Of a stretch of 58,861 nt of DNA, positions 1-9,379 are shown in pieces. Position numbers and translations under genes: made by a program. This stretch comes from Acidobacteria bacterium UBA7540 (GTDB lineage Bacteria; Acidobacteriota; Terriglobia; UBA7540): positions 1 to 58,861 of the forward strand of contig DLMI01000117.1 in NCBI GenBank assembly GCA_002478145.1, given 5' to 3'. The notes beneath the pieces were generated by a model. It did not search any database, was not told where the DNA came from, and saw only the letters and a program-made list of their open reading frames with translations. Within the stretch, counting starts at the first letter, position 1, and each line of letters starts with the position of its first letter.

Positions 1-31
1 CCCATGGCGAGAAATGCGGGCTAGGGCAAAA

Positions 32-66
32 CAGTAGGCAGTAAGCAGGAGGCAGTAGGCAGAAAT
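32..66. repeat. Period-7 array (CAGTAGG family)
   Basis: Five consecutive 7-base units, CAGTAGG, CAGTAAG, CAGGAGG, CAGTAGG and CAGAAAT, in perfect register. It is one of the drifting heptamer arrays seen across the window and lies downstream of hemY. Confidence 0.85.
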
Positions 67-112
67 CCAGAAAATCCTGGATTGGTGCCGGAGAACGGCG
101 AACTTTCTTTCC

Positions 113-1678
113 CTAGCCCCCAGCCCCCAGCCCCCAGCCCCTATTTTCACCTGGCACCTGAAACCTGCCCTCCTTCAATGCCCTTTGCGCCGCAGCCCTG
201 CCGGTGCGAATACAATCTGAAATTCCTATGCCCGAATAGGCGTTCCCCGCAAGATAAATGCCCGGTAACTCTTCGAGCTGGCTTTGGATTCTCCTTACGC
301 GCTCGGCATGCCCCACCGGATACTGCGCCATGGAGGCCGGCCAGCGATGAATCCGGCAAAACAGTGGCGCGAATGAGAAATTCAAGATTTCCTTCAACTC
401 CTGCCGGACCAGTGCAACCACCTCCTCGTCAGGGAGCTTCAGGACTTCCGGGTCTCGCGAGCCGCCCAGGAAACAGCGAAGCAGCGCCTTCCCTTCCGGA
501 GCGCGATGGTTGAACTTGCGATGCACGAAGGTGCAGGCCAGCATTCTCCGGTTTTCCTTGCGCGGGACCAAGTATCCAAAGCCTGGTGGCAGGTGTTCTC
601 TCGCTCCCTCCCCATATCCCAGCGAGACCGTCATCGAGGAACTATAGGGGATTTCGCCGAGCAAGCCGCCCAGCATGGGATGAATGGAGGAAAGCAACGG
701 ACCGCATTCATGGGTGGGCATTGCAAAAATGATTGCATCCGCGTCGAATGTCACGCCTCCATCGCAAAAGATCTGATACCGGCAGGTGCATGAGTCAACC
801 CTCCCGCCAGGGCCGCCGGGCGCCCGTTGGATACCAACAACACGCCCGCCGAGATGAACGCGAGTCTTGTCCAGATGCTCCGCCAGCTTCCCGGTGAGCT
901 GCTCGAGTCCCTCCCTTAGTGTCATGAAGAGCGGCAACGTGCTGCGAGGCGCTGCGCCTGTGCCGGCGGAGTCAGGCTGCGCAGTCCCATTCGTATTGAC
1001 GGCGGCTTTGCGGCGTTGCCGCAGCGCGCGCAGCGTGGCGCGAGTCAGACTGCCGTGCTTCCGCTCCATTTCCCAGAAGCGCGGAAGTACCGAGCGGACG
1101 CTTAAAGCCCCCGAATCCCCGCCATAGACCCCGGCCAGCAAAGGGTCCGCGACGTTCTCCAGCATGGCGTCTCCGAAATGCCTACGCACGAAGCTCGCCA
1201 CGGATTCGTCTGAGCCTTGGTTTAAGTTCCCGGACGGCGGTGAGGCAAACAACTCGGCGGCCATCGCCAGCTTGCTGCCGAGCGGCAGCAAGGGAGTGGT
1301 CACCATGGGCCAAAGGCGGGTCGGAACCAGGAACATCAGTCCATCAGGAAGCGGGACAAGGCGGCCCCGGTGGAGAATGTAGGTGCGCCGCTGCCTGTCG
1401 TTCGAACCGATGAGCGAATCACCAAGGCCCAACTCCCGGGCCAGGGCCGCCGCTTCCGGCTTTTCGGCAAGGAAACTGTCCGGCCCTGCTTCGATGACGA
1501 AACCCTCGAAGCGTTCCGTGCGAATCACACCCCCCAGACGGTCTCTTCCCTCGATGAGCAACTCTTCAACCGGCGCGCCGGCTTGGCGCGCGCAGGCCAG
1601 AGTGTAGGCCGCAGCAAGGCCTGCAATGCCTCCACCCAGGACGGCTACGCGCTTTCGAGCTGGTTGTGGAGGCGTCAT
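113..1678 (-). CDS. hemY: Protoporphyrinogen/coproporphyrinogen oxidase, HemY type
   Basis: FAD-dependent oxidase of 521 aa that converts protoporphyrinogen IX (or coproporphyrinogen III) to the porphyrin in haem synthesis. The N-terminus carries the dinucleotide-binding motif VLGGGIAGLAAAYTL, followed by GRDRLGGVIRT and the GPDSF segment typical of this family. The C-terminus has the FAD-closing stretch GIYLAGNAYSGIGISDCIRTG. I start at the ATG at 1678 because GGAGAG lies just upstream and the Rossmann motif follows within 15 residues; a longer frame reaches 1741. The adjacent hemH on the same strand supports the role. The last 18 or so codons lie in a period-7 repeat array (114-169), so the Gly-rich tail is probably repeat-derived rather than functional. 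Whether the substrate is the proto- or coproporphyrinogen form cannot be decided here, as no HemQ gene is visible. Confidence 0.93.
   Translation of the reverse strand: MTPPQPARKRVAVLGGGIAGLAAAYTLACARQAGAPVEELLIEGRDRLGGVIRTERFEGFVIEAGPDSFLAEKPEAAALARELGLGDSLIGSNDRQRRTYILHRGRLVPLPDGLMFLVPTRLWPMVTTPLLPLGSKLAMAAELFASPPSGNLNQGSDESVASFVRRHFGDAMLENVADPLLAGVYGGDSGALSVRSVLPRFWEMERKHGSLTRATLRALRQRRKAAVNTNGTAQPDSAGTGAAPRSTLPLFMTLREGLEQLTGKLAEHLDKTRVHLGGRVVGIQRAPGGPGGRVDSCTCRYQIFCDGGVTFDADAIIFAMPTHECGPLLSSIHPMLGGLLGEIPYSSSMTVSLGYGEGAREHLPPGFGYLVPRKENRRMLACTFVHRKFNHRAPEGKALLRCFLGGSRDPEVLKLPDEEVVALVRQELKEILNFSFAPLFCRIHRWPASMAQYPVGHAERVRRIQSQLEELPGIYLAGNAYSGIGISDCIRTGRAAAQRALKEGRFQVPGENRGWGLGAGG
114..169. 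repeat. Period-7 array reaching into hemY
   Basis: Eight units in register: TAGCCCC, CAGCCCC three times, TATTTTC, then ACCTGGC, ACCTGAA and ACCTGCC. The repeat unit changes halfway without loss of the 7-base phase. It encodes the Gly-rich C-terminal tail of HemY on the minus strand. Confidence 0.85.
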
Positions 1679-1743
1679 CAACAGCACTCTCCGGTAGGAG
1701 TGCCGCAGGTCTCCCGCTCTGCGGGACGGGACCTGCGCCACCT

Positions 1744-1778
1744 CTGCCTACTGCCTACTGCTTACTGCCTACTCTTCT
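1744..1778. repeat. Period-7 array between hemY and hemH
   Basis: CTGCCTA, CTGCCTA, CTGCTTA, CTGCCTA and CTCTTCT in register. The hemH stop codon lies inside the third unit. Confidence 0.85.
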
Positions 1779-2724
1779 CCGCCTTCTCGCCCAAACGCTC
1801 CGTGACGATAGCTGCCAGTGCCTGGATGAACAGAGGGCTATCGTTCAACGACGCGGAGCGGTGCACCGTCACGCCCCTGATCTTTCCGTATGCGCGGAAG
1901 AAGATATCAATATCGTAAAGGATCTCAACGTGGTCGCAGACAAAACCCACTGGCGCCAGCAACATGTGTCGCTGGCCCTGCGCGGCCAACTGATCGATGA
2001 GAAATTCCACCGTCGGCCCGATCCACGGCTCGGCAGTCATTCCCTGGCTCTGAAAAGCCACGCTGTATTCCTTGAGGCCCATTGCTTTGGCAACCAGCGC
2101 AGCCGTTTCCCTCACCTGTTGCTCGTAAGGGTCGCCGCCCTGAATGGTCTTTTCGGGAACGCTGTGCGCCGTGAAGATTACGGGAACCGCCGGACCGCCG
2201 GCCGCAGCCTGTACGCGGGCCAGTGCCGTGGCCACTCTCTCGCGGAATGCCTCAACCAGCCCTGAATGATCGTGCCAGTTTTCGATGAAATCCACCTGTA
2301 CATCGGGTGCGAGCCGTTCGACATCTTCGAACAAATACTTCTTGTAGAGGCCAATGCTGGTGCGGGAATTCTGGGGCGCAAGGCAAAGCGCCACCACATG
2401 TTCAACTCCGTCCGCCTTGATCTGCCGAACCGCTTCGGAGATGAATGGCTTCCAGTTCCGCATCCCCACGTAGACCGGGCGGCCAAGGAGCTTCGCCAAT
2501 CCCTCCGCCTGTAAGGTCGTCAGGCAGAGTAACGGCGAGCCGCCGATCAGGCTGTAGCGGCGAACGATTTCATTGACTGCGGCATCGGGTAGCTTCCGCC
2601 CCTCGCGCACGTTGAGCAGGAATGCGGGGATGTCCTCGAGTCTCGACGGCGCGCCGTGCGCGAGCAGCAGCACGCCCCAGCCGGCAGTCCTCCCGGCGCC
2701 GTCTTTCAGGATTTCGGTTGCCAT
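1762..2724 (-). CDS. hemH: Ferrochelatase
   Basis: Inserts ferrous iron into the porphyrin ring, the last or penultimate step of haem synthesis. The protein has 320 aa, usual for the family. Visible signatures are the N-terminal LLLAHGAPSRLEDIPAFLLN, the YSLIGGSPL segment and the catalytic-histidine region VIFTAHSVPEKTIQGGDPY. It sits 83 bp upstream of hemY on the same strand and probably shares its transcript. Its stop codon and last few codons (KAEKSRQ) lie in a period-7 repeat array at 1744-1778, so the repeat has invaded the gene end. The class cannot be split further into protoporphyrin- or coproporphyrin-specific ferrochelatase by eye. Confidence 0.93.
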   Translation of the reverse strand: MATEILKDGAGRTAGWGVLLLAHGAPSRLEDIPAFLLNVREGRKLPDAAVNEIVRRYSLIGGSPLLCLTTLQAEGLAKLLGRPVYVGMRNWKPFISEAVRQIKADGVEHVVALCLAPQNSRTSIGLYKKYLFEDVERLAPDVQVDFIENWHDHSGLVEAFRERVATALARVQAAAGGPAVPVIFTAHSVPEKTIQGGDPYEQQVRETAALVAKAMGLKEYSVAFQSQGMTAEPWIGPTVEFLIDQLAAQGQRHMLLAPVGFVCDHVEILYDIDIFFRAYGKIRGVTVHRSASLNDSPLFIQALAAIVTERLGEKAEKSRQ

Positions 2725-2733
2725 GGCAGGTAT

Positions 2734-2925
2734 CAGCTCTCAGCTTTCAGCCCTCGTTTCAGCCCCTGAAAAAAAGGTTAGAGGCCAGGGCAAGCCTGAA
2801 TAGTGAGTAGTAAATTGCGAATTCCGAATTGAAGGAGCGTCGCAGTCAGACGCCCTGGGCGCGGCGCCTAAAGCAAACTCTGCGCCAGCAATTCACCATT
2901 TACTATTCACTATTCGTAATTCCGC
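2734..2925. repeat. Three period-7 arrays upstream of hemH
   Basis: Array one at 2734-2754 has CAGCTCT, CAGCTTT, CAGCCCT. Array two at 2799-2833 has AATAGTG, AGTAGTA, AATTGCG, AATTCCG, AATTGAA. Array three at 2891-2925 has ATTCACC, ATTTACT, ATTCACT, ATTCGTA, ATTCCGC. Each keeps a 7-base register. Together they fill most of the 365 bp gap between hemH and the MFS gene. Confidence 0.75.
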
Positions 2926-3002
2926 CCGTCAGTCTTCACAGCCAATTAACAAATATATCATGCCCGGACGTGCTGAAAGCAGCGCTTGCTAAGGACCGTC
3001 GT

Positions 3003-3067
3003 GAGGCGCGCTTTAGCGCGGCACGTCGGTTGGCCGGCAGATGCCCGGCTGAAGCCGGCCTCTACGA
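3003..3067. repeat. Two-hairpin palindromic element
   Basis: Two short hairpins, CGCGC-ttta-GCGCG at 3007-3020 and CCGGC-tgaa-GCCGG at 3045-3058, lie just past the MFS gene. The layout (two GC-rich hairpins separated by a linker, with a TAGAGG-like edge on the minus strand) resembles half of the mirrored elements described elsewhere in this window. It has no T-run, so I do not call it a terminator. Confidence 0.5.
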
Positions 3068-3089
3068 AGAGCAGGGTTGAGAAGTCGCG

Positions 3090-4403
3090 TTACGGGGAGG
3101 TTGGGACCGGTTCGATCCGGGGAACCAGCCAATGCACCAGCCCCATGGCCAGAGGGTGCATGATGCCGGCGATGATGAAGAGAGGCACGTAAGTATGGAA
3201 CCACTGGAGAGTGTAACCCGCGACCAGCGATAGGATCATGCCACCGACGGCGCCGCCTGTACCGCCCAGGCCCGTAACCGAGCCCACATCGCGTTTGGGG
3301 AACATATCCGAGGCAAGGGTGTAAACACTCGCCATCCATCCCTGGTGCGCGGCAAGGGAAAGGGAAATAAGGGCCAATGCCCACCGGGGATTGGGGGCGA
3401 AGACCGCCGCGATGCCGGACGGCATGCAAAACGCGCAAATCGCCATCGCCGTCTTGCGCGCCCGGCTTAGAGGCCAGCCGCGCTTGAGGAAGAATCCCGA
3501 AAGCCATCCGCCCGCAACGCTGCCGACCCCCGAAACCAGAAACGGAATCCAGGCGAAAAGGCCGATTTCCTCGAGGGTGAAGCCGCGGCCTTGCTTGAGG
3601 TAGGAAGGGAGCCAGAAGATGTAAAACCACCAGACAGGGTCGGTCATGAATTTTGCCAGGATGAAACCCCACGCCTGCCGGTAGGCGAGGATTTTCTGCC
3701 ACGGGATTCGAGGGACCGTTGAGGTTTCTTCCTCCGTCTCCCCGCTCTCGATGAACTCCAGCTCGCCGGGGGTAATCCACGGATGCTCGCGCGGAGAGCG
3801 GTAAAGAGCCGCCCAGAAGAACAACAAGATGAATCCCAAAGCCCCGGTGAAGATGAACGCCCCCCGCCATCCCCACCGGAGCGTCAGCGCGACGACCAGC
3901 GGAGGGGCGATAACGGCGCCCACTGTCGGCCCGGCGTTGAAGACGCCGATGGCCAGCGCGCGTTGCCTTCTTGGAAACCATTCGGCAACGGCTTTGTTGG
4001 CGGCGGGAAAGTTCCCCGCTTCACCAGCACCCAGAAGGAAGCGCGCCGCGCCGAAGGAAAGCGCCCCGCGCGCCAGCGCGTGAGCCATGGCGGCAATGGA
4101 CCACCAGGTGATGGAGAGCGCGTATCCCAGCCTCGTCCCCAGCCAATCCATGACCAGACCGGCGACCGTGAGCATGAGGGCATAGGCCAGTTGAAACGCG
4201 AACACAATCCAACCGTAATCGCTCTCCGACCAGTGCAGGACGCTTTCCAGAAGAGGCTTCAGGACGGAGATCGTCTGCCGGTCGATGTAATTGATCGTGG
4301 AGGCAAAGAACAACAGTGCGCAGATGGTCCAGCGAAAATTGGGAATTGTGAAACCCGCGCCGGGGCGCGTAGTTTGGGCCGGAGCGTGGGCAGGTTTCGG
4401 CAT
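3090..4403 (-). CDS. MFS transporter, anion:cation symporter (ACS) type
   Basis: Inner-membrane secondary transporter of 437 aa with about 12 hydrophobic segments. The first membrane segment holds NYIDRQTIS, matching the N-Y-x-D-R motif of the ACS family (hexuronate, glucarate and related organic anions). A cytoplasmic loop carries DWLGTRLGYA. The segment FNAGPTVGAVIAPPLV is also typical. The substrate cannot be read from sequence, but ACS members usually carry sugar acids, and the neighbouring DUF6807 gene and the later glycosidases suggest a carbohydrate-derived compound. The gene is separated from its neighbours by more than 200 bp on each side and may be transcribed alone. Confidence 0.88.
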   Translation of the reverse strand: MPKPAHAPAQTTRPGAGFTIPNFRWTICALLFFASTINYIDRQTISVLKPLLESVLHWSESDYGWIVFAFQLAYALMLTVAGLVMDWLGTRLGYALSITWWSIAAMAHALARGALSFGAARFLLGAGEAGNFPAANKAVAEWFPRRQRALAIGVFNAGPTVGAVIAPPLVVALTLRWGWRGAFIFTGALGFILLFFWAALYRSPREHPWITPGELEFIESGETEEETSTVPRIPWQKILAYRQAWGFILAKFMTDPVWWFYIFWLPSYLKQGRGFTLEEIGLFAWIPFLVSGVGSVAGGWLSGFFLKRGWPLSRARKTAMAICAFCMPSGIAAVFAPNPRWALALISLSLAAHQGWMASVYTLASDMFPKRDVGSVTGLGGTGGAVGGMILSLVAGYTLQWFHTYVPLFIIAGIMHPLAMGLVHWLVPRIEPVPTSP

Positions 4404-4643
4404 GTTTTGCGGATCGCGACAAGCCTAGGGACAGCGTTTCGTAAGCTCGATTACGTATTGGTCCGCACGAAAGCTTTCACGCATTTTTCACCCAAGCGTG
4501 GCGCGGGTCGTCAGCCCAGGCGCCGTAGCGGCGTTCTTCCCCGGCGAGGACCCAGGTGTAGTAACGATTGCGCATTTCCTGAAAAAACAGAGGCTGATCG
4601 AATTCCAGCCGCGGTGAGATGCCGGGGCTATCACCCTGCCATT

Positions 4644-5633
4644 TCACTTCTCTTCGGCATACCGCTCGTAGGCCTCAGCGACCTTGGCTTCTGCAGCGTC
4701 GCCATCATGAATCAGCACCCGATAACACAATGTCAACGAGCTTCCGGCTGCAATGGCGACGCTTCCGTCGCGCTTGGGGTCATTATAGAAGTCGTGCTCG
4801 CCGAAGGGATTCACGGCGAACAGACCGTAGCCACGGGCGTGCCAGTAAGTGGGATGCTTAATGTTACGGGGGTCATCGAAGATAGCAATTCCGATCCTTT
4901 CTCCTCCCACGACTCCGGAGTAGTCGACCCAATTAGCTCGCTTACCCCAGATGTTTTTTTCACCCACGGCGCCTTCAGAGTTCAGCATTTTCACGGCGGG
5001 TTCTTGCAGGTTCCTGACCACCCGAATGGCGAAGGTTCCCTCCTTCGTATCGCCCATTTTCAAGGGCGTTCCGTGGTCTGCCGCGATGGTAAACGAACAG
5101 TCGATGGTGCGGGAACTTTCATCGCCTCGAAAAGTGTATTCCTGTGTCTCGCTGCCCATCGCCTGACCATCCGGGCCAACCAGGCTAAAGACCGCCCGGA
5201 GCGTGCCGGAATCAGGCTCGCCTTCGGATTCTTCGAGCCTCGTAAATACGGTGCGGCCCTTGGGGAGATCCTCAGATGTGTAGGTCTTGCCCATCACGTG
5301 CACGGGCGCTTTCTCTGCGAACTTTGCTTCTCCCCAGAAATCAACTCCGTTGATGTCGCCGTGGGCGAAGAACATGGAGCGGTGATGAGGATGGTCCCTG
5401 CTCTCGCCAGGAATGCTCGTTACCATCGGAAACCCACGCGTGACGATGATGCCCTCAGCCGAACGCAATGGGTAGAGATAGGGCTTGGGCGCCTCAGCTC
5501 CGAAATAATAAGTCGTGAACGGTTTCCCTCCGATGCTCACGTCGATCTGGTCACCATGCCGAACAAATGTCACGGGCTTTTCGCCGGCCACCAGGAGGGA
5601 TGCTTGTATCAATACCAAGAAGATTGTGCGCAA
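4644..5633 (-). CDS. Secreted DUF6807 (PmoA-like) family protein
   Basis: A protein of 329 aa with a hydrophobic leader (RTIFLVLIQASLLVAG) that looks like a signal peptide, so it is probably exported. The segments FTTYYFGAEAPKPYLYPL, SRDHPHHRSMFFAHGDING and FWGEAKF mark the DUF6807 family, often labelled methane oxygenase PmoA from an old annotation. That label says nothing reliable about function. Members occur beside sugar isomerases and oxidoreductases in planctomycetes and acidobacteria. The start is a TTG, chosen because it supplies the leader and follows GGAGG by nine bases. The function is unknown. Confidence 0.82.
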   Translation of the reverse strand: MRTIFLVLIQASLLVAGEKPVTFVRHGDQIDVSIGGKPFTTYYFGAEAPKPYLYPLRSAEGIIVTRGFPMVTSIPGESRDHPHHRSMFFAHGDINGVDFWGEAKFAEKAPVHVMGKTYTSEDLPKGRTVFTRLEESEGEPDSGTLRAVFSLVGPDGQAMGSETQEYTFRGDESSRTIDCSFTIAADHGTPLKMGDTKEGTFAIRVVRNLQEPAVKMLNSEGAVGEKNIWGKRANWVDYSGVVGGERIGIAIFDDPRNIKHPTYWHARGYGLFAVNPFGEHDFYNDPKRDGSVAIAAGSSLTLCYRVLIHDGDAAEAKVAEAYERYAEEK

Positions 5634-5684
5634 GAGGGTTTTCCTCCGCGAGAAATCTGAAAGCCCAGAGTAAGACGACAGTGC

Positions 5685-6725
5685 TCACTTCGGAAAAGTG
5701 AACTTGAGCTCGCGGCCCATTTCGAAGGCGGGCTTCTTCCGTTTTCGAATCAGGCCCCTATTTTCCGAAAGTGCCGTGACCAGCATCGGCAAGGCGATGG
5801 TGGAGTCGCAGTGGACGTCCACCATGCTGGCGTCGTGCGCAATCTTTCCCCAGCTCTGGGCCTCTTCGAACGTGCAGCCGGATAGGCCACCCCAGTGCGC
5901 GGCGTCGGTGATGATCTGTACGGCATATTTATGACCGTTATGAGAGTGACGCATGAACGTCGCCGTCACCTCGGTCTGATTGACAAAGTTCTTGGGAGTG
6001 CCTCCGCCAAAGTAGATGACGCCGCTGGCAGGGGAATCAGCCGCCAGGTGCGCGGTCTCGAGGACATCACCGATCACGTCGAACGTGAACTGGTTCTTGC
6101 CCAGGAAACGGTTCTCCGCGATACCGATTCCGATGGAGGAATCTCCAATGGCAGGACAATACAGCGGGACTCGGGCTTTCGCCGCCGCAGTGACGATGCC
6201 GTCTTCCTTCGCCTTTTTCGCCAAATGCTTGCCGAGCAGATGCAGGAACTCGCGGGTTGAATACGCCCGCGACGGGTCGAGAGAGGCTGCGAACCTGCCG
6301 ATCATCTCGTCCGCCTCCCGAAATTCTTCTTCGTCCGCGAGCGTATCGTAAATGCGGTCAATGAGGTTTTTTTGCAAAAGGACGTCGTCGACGGAGGGCG
6401 AGGATTGGTAATGGAACCGGCCCAGGGTTTCATGGATATCGTGGAAGAAGTTGGCGCCGGTCGAAACCAGGCAATCGATCAGGCGGTTCTTGAGCATATA
6501 GACGACCAGTCGTCGCATGCCGGCGGGGACCAGCGCTCCGGACATCCCCATCATGATCATCACCCGGTCGCCGAGCATCTTCTTCCAGATCTGGTAAGCG
6601 GTGGCCAGCGAACGCCCCTGAAACGATATCCCCTGCATTTTCTCGAGCAAAGCCGCAACGCTCTTCCGACCATCAACGACCAGAGGATGGGTCGGCCTGG
6701 AAAGTATCTGGTGTTTGCTAATCAT
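5685..6725 (-). CDS. Deoxyhypusine synthase-like protein (possible homospermidine or related polyamine synthase)
   Basis: NAD-dependent aminobutyl-transfer enzyme family, 346 aa. The catalytic lysine segment of deoxyhypusine synthase is present as EAQSWGKI, with Lys at about residue 294. The N-terminal [20 protein letters not shown] and the [12 protein letters not shown] segments are family hallmarks. In archaea and eukaryotes the enzyme modifies eIF5A. Bacteria have no eIF5A, so the bacterial protein must act on something else, most likely a free polyamine or agmatine-type acceptor, as homospermidine synthase does. Its start codon overlaps the stop of the arginine decarboxylase gene by four bases (ATGA), so the two are almost certainly co-translated and work in one pathway. 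Confidence 0.9.
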   Translation of the reverse strand: MISKHQILSRPTHPLVVDGRKSVAALLEKMQGISFQGRSLATAYQIWKKMLGDRVMIMMGMSGALVPAGMRRLVVYMLKNRLIDCLVSTGANFFHDIHETLGRFHYQSSPSVDDVLLQKNLIDRIYDTLADEEEFREADEMIGRFAASLDPSRAYSTREFLHLLGKHLAKKAKEDGIVTAAAKARVPLYCPAIGDSSIGIGIAENRFLGKNQFTFDVIGDVLETAHLAADSPASGVIYFGGGTPKNFVNQTEVTATFMRHSHNGHKYAVQIITDAAHWGGLSGCTFEEAQSWGKIAHDASMVDVHCDSTIALPMLVTALSENRGLIRKRKKPAFEMGRELKFTFPK

Positions 6726-7276
6726 TCGTCGATTCCAAGCAAGATCGCCGCGGCCAGTACTGTGGTCCAGAGACCTCTTTTATCGCCAATAGCGGATTGG
6801 CTGACATTCATCGTCCGGACAATCTTATTGGAGATTCGATAGATTTCCTTCTTCTCGTCCCAGCTCCGGTCGGGGTCGAACTCCACGCCCAGCGTGGTGG
6901 CGAGCATTTCCGCCGCCAGCTCTTCTGCGTATTCGCCAGCGACTTCTTCTGTCTGGCCGAAAGAATGATGTTCTGAAAGGTAGCCAAAAGCGTTCCGGTC
7001 AGAGGGAATCGCCACGCCAACCGAGGCGGCAATCAAGCGATGCGGCTCCCGCGTCGAATTCTCGCTCATGACCACAAAAGTCACCTGCCCGGCTCGCAGT
7101 TCCTTCACGCCCTCGGTCCTGGAAACGAGCTTGCAGCGGGGCGGGAAAATGCTGGAGACTCGCACCAGGTTACAGGCAGCGATCCCGGCGTACCTTAATG
7201 CTAATTCGAAGCTGGTCAGCTTTTCGCGGTGTTTCCCGACCCCCTTGGTGAAAAACATTCGCTTGGCTACAAACAT
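6722..7276 (-). CDS. Pyruvoyl-dependent arginine decarboxylase
   Basis: Converts arginine to agmatine, the entry step to polyamines. This is the small self-cleaving type (184 aa) rather than the PLP enzyme. The cleavage site is visible as [11 protein letters not shown]; autocleavage between the paired serines (about residues 41 and 42) would make the pyruvoyl group. I choose the ATG at 7276 because GGTGGAG precedes it at good spacing; a GTG at 7288 is possible. It is first in a two-gene unit with the deoxyhypusine synthase-like gene, with a four-base overlap. Agmatine from this enzyme is therefore a candidate precursor or substrate for its partner. Confidence 0.92.
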   Translation of the reverse strand: MFVAKRMFFTKGVGKHREKLTSFELALRYAGIAACNLVRVSSIFPPRCKLVSRTEGVKELRAGQVTFVVMSENSTREPHRLIAASVGVAIPSDRNAFGYLSEHHSFGQTEEVAGEYAEELAAEMLATTLGVEFDPDRSWDEKKEIYRISNKIVRTMNVSQSAIGDKRGLWTTVLAAAILLGIDE

Positions 7277-7501
7277 TTGGCTCTCCACCTTCTCGTCGGC
7301 GCTGCCCTTTCCGGTGGCCGAGTGCCGTCGCTGACGAAGACGGACCTGGAAGACTCCATTTCGGGATATGGCCAGGGATTTTTTACCGTACCTAAAGCCA
7401 GGAAAAGTGTCAATGCATTTTTGAGTGCCCGGAGACCTCCTGACAAGCGGAAAACAGTGACTTGGTTGTGACCAGCGCTCTTATTCCAATGCGTCAACAC
7501 C

Positions 7502-7616
7502 TGTCATTCTGAGCCCCGACTTGTCGGGGCGAAGAATCTTCGTAGTTGTCCTTTCTGCCGCGGGTCATCGACAAACTGCCGAGATGCTTCTCCCGCAGGG
7601 CGGGATCAGCATGACA
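7502..7616. repeat. GTCATTCTGAG-type palindromic intergenic element
   Basis: The element opens with TGTCATTCTGAG and a hairpin (CCCCGAC-tt-GTCGGGG, 7514-7529), runs through GAAGAATCT, and closes with the complementary GCATGACA. It lies in the 531 bp gap between the arginine decarboxylase gene and glnA. It is the same general type as the perfect palindrome at 22.1 kb but more diverged. No gene is visible in this gap. Confidence 0.6.
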
Positions 7617-7706
7617 GTGTTCAGGCACGCTACGAGGTTCACCCACTCGGGGAGCGGGATTTCAAAGTTAGATGGAGACCATTAAAAATATTCATGCTGG
7701 CAGGGC

Positions 7707-7735
7707 TTGACTAAAATCTCCGCACACGATATGTT
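7707..7735 (+). promoter_or_regulatory. Putative sigma-70 promoter of glnA
   Basis: TTGACT (7707-7712), a 17-base spacer, then TATGTT (7730-7735), about 70 bp before the glnA start. This is a good match to the vegetative consensus. No sigma-54 GG-N10-GC site was recognised here. Confidence 0.45.
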
Positions 7736-7807
7736 TCCGCGATTAGTGAAGAACAGCCGGCATTTAAACTCCTAATCGTGGGGAGAAAATTCTTTTATGG
7801 AGGACAT

Positions 7808-9217
7808 ATGAATCCGAAGGCAGTCTTGGAGTTCGCTGCTGCCAACAGCGTGAAAATTGTAGATATTCGTTTCACCGACCTTCCGGGTTTGTGGCAACAC
7901 GTGTCATTCCCGATTCACGAATTGGAAGAGAGTTCCTTCGAAGAAGGCTTCGGCATGGACGGCTCCAGCATCCGCGGCTGGGCGGCGATTCATGAGAGCG
8001 ACATGCTCCTGGTTCCTGACGCGAGCTGGTATATGCTTGACCCGTTCACAGAAACACCCACCTTGGCCTTGATTGGCGATATCATCGACCCCGTCACCAA
8101 GCAGCACTATCCTAAGGACCCCCGCAATATCGCCAAGAAGGCTGAGAATTACCTTGTCTATACCGGAATCGCGGACACGGCGTATTTCGGTGCGGAGGCC
8201 GAATTCTTCATTTTTGACAACATCCGGTTCGATCAGGCCCAGCAACACGGTTTCTACTATATTGACGCGGAAGAGGGACGCTGGAACTCCGGCCGGGAGA
8301 AGGATAACCTGGGCTACCGGCCGCGCTATAAGGAAGGCTATTTCCCGGTCCCACCCACCGACCATTACCAGGACCTGCGCAGTGAGATGGTCTTGGCGAT
8401 GGAGAAAGCCGGGCTTGAAATCGAGTGTCACCACCACGAGGTCGCGACCGGCGGCCAAGCCGAGATTGACCAGAGATTCAACTCCCTGCTGAAATCTGCG
8501 GACGGAATGATGTTGTACAAGTACATCATCCGCAATGTGGCCAACCAGTACGGGAAAACGGTGACCTTTATGCCCAAGCCGATTTTCCAGGACAATGGCT
8601 CGGGCATGCACACGCACCAGAGCCTCTGGAAAGACGGCAAGCCGCTCTTTGCCGGGGACAAATACGCGGGATTCAGCCAACTTGGGCTATGGTACATCGG
8701 CGGCCTCCTGAAGCACTCGCCCGCACTCGCGGGGCTCATTGCGCCCACCACCAACTCTTACAAACGCCTCGTGCCGGGCTTTGAGGCGCCCGTGAACCTG
8801 GCTTACTCGCGCCGCAATCGCAGCGCCTGTTGTCGAATCCCCATGTACTCGCCAAACCCGAAAGCCAAGAGAGTGGAGTACCGTCCCCCCGACCCTTCCT
8901 GCAACCCCTACCTGGCGTTCGCCGCCATGTTGTTGGCCGGTCTCGATGGAGTCGAAAACAAGATCGACCCAGGCGAGCCTTTGGACAAGGACATTTACGA
9001 TTTGGGTCCAGAGGAGTTGAAAAAAGTTCCGACCCTCCCCGGCTCGCTGGAAGAATCCCTCCGCGCTCTGGAGAGAGATCACGATTTCCTGCTGAAAGGC
9101 GATGTTTTCAGTGAGGAACTTCTGGAGACCTGGATCGAATACAAAATGAAGAATGAAGTGCAGGCCGTGAATATGAGGCCGCACCCGTACGAGTTCGCTC
9201 TGTACTACGACATTTGA
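7808..9217 (+). CDS. glnA: Glutamine synthetase, type I
   Basis: ATP-dependent condensation of glutamate and ammonia to glutamine; forms a cytoplasmic dodecamer. 469 aa, typical for GSI. Visible sites are [11 protein letters not shown] near residue 50, the metal-ligand stretch AEAEFFIFD, the substrate loop [11 protein letters not shown], and NRSACCRIP for ATP and glutamate binding. The adenylylation segment KDIYDL puts the tyrosine at residue 397, the same number as in E. coli. This fits the glnE gene 1.1 kb downstream, so activity is likely controlled by adenylylation. The start at 7808 follows a clear TGGAGG at six bases; an upstream in-frame ATG at 7778 lacks such a site. Confidence 0.97.
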   Translation: MNPKAVLEFAAANSVKIVDIRFTDLPGLWQHVSFPIHELEESSFEEGFGMDGSSIRGWAAIHESDMLLVPDASWYMLDPFTETPTLALIGDIIDPVTKQHYPKDPRNIAKKAENYLVYTGIADTAYFGAEAEFFIFDNIRFDQAQQHGFYYIDAEEGRWNSGREKDNLGYRPRYKEGYFPVPPTDHYQDLRSEMVLAMEKAGLEIECHHHEVATGGQAEIDQRFNSLLKSADGMMLYKYIIRNVANQYGKTVTFMPKPIFQDNGSGMHTHQSLWKDGKPLFAGDKYAGFSQLGLWYIGGLLKHSPALAGLIAPTTNSYKRLVPGFEAPVNLAYSRRNRSACCRIPMYSPNPKAKRVEYRPPDPSCNPYLAFAAMLLAGLDGVENKIDPGEPLDKDIYDLGPEELKKVPTLPGSLEESLRALERDHDFLLKGDVFSEELLETWIEYKMKNEVQAVNMRPHPYEFALYYDI

Positions 9218-9379
9218 GGAACGTCCGTCGTCCCTGGTCCCTCTTGGATGCCTACGCACGCGGCAGCGGCGCGATGCGCCCCATGAGGATTGAACCATTT
9301 GCCACGCGCTTTCGTATTATGATTTGAAGCGAGAGGACAGGTGCGTTCACCTCCCCTGTGCCTTCCGAGGAGAACAGAT

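Noticed and set aside
4644..5633. Methane oxygenase role for the PmoA-labelled protein
   Set aside because: The label is a legacy annotation of DUF6807; no copper-monooxygenase subunits or membrane architecture are present.
3783..5660. A long plus-strand open frame of 625 codons
   Set aside because: It runs antisense to the MFS and DUF6807 genes, has no coherent domain, and its composition is that of a high-GC shadow frame.
7707..7735. Sigma-54 or NtrC control of glnA
   Set aside because: No GG-N10-GC element was seen upstream; only a sigma-70-like promoter could be supported.
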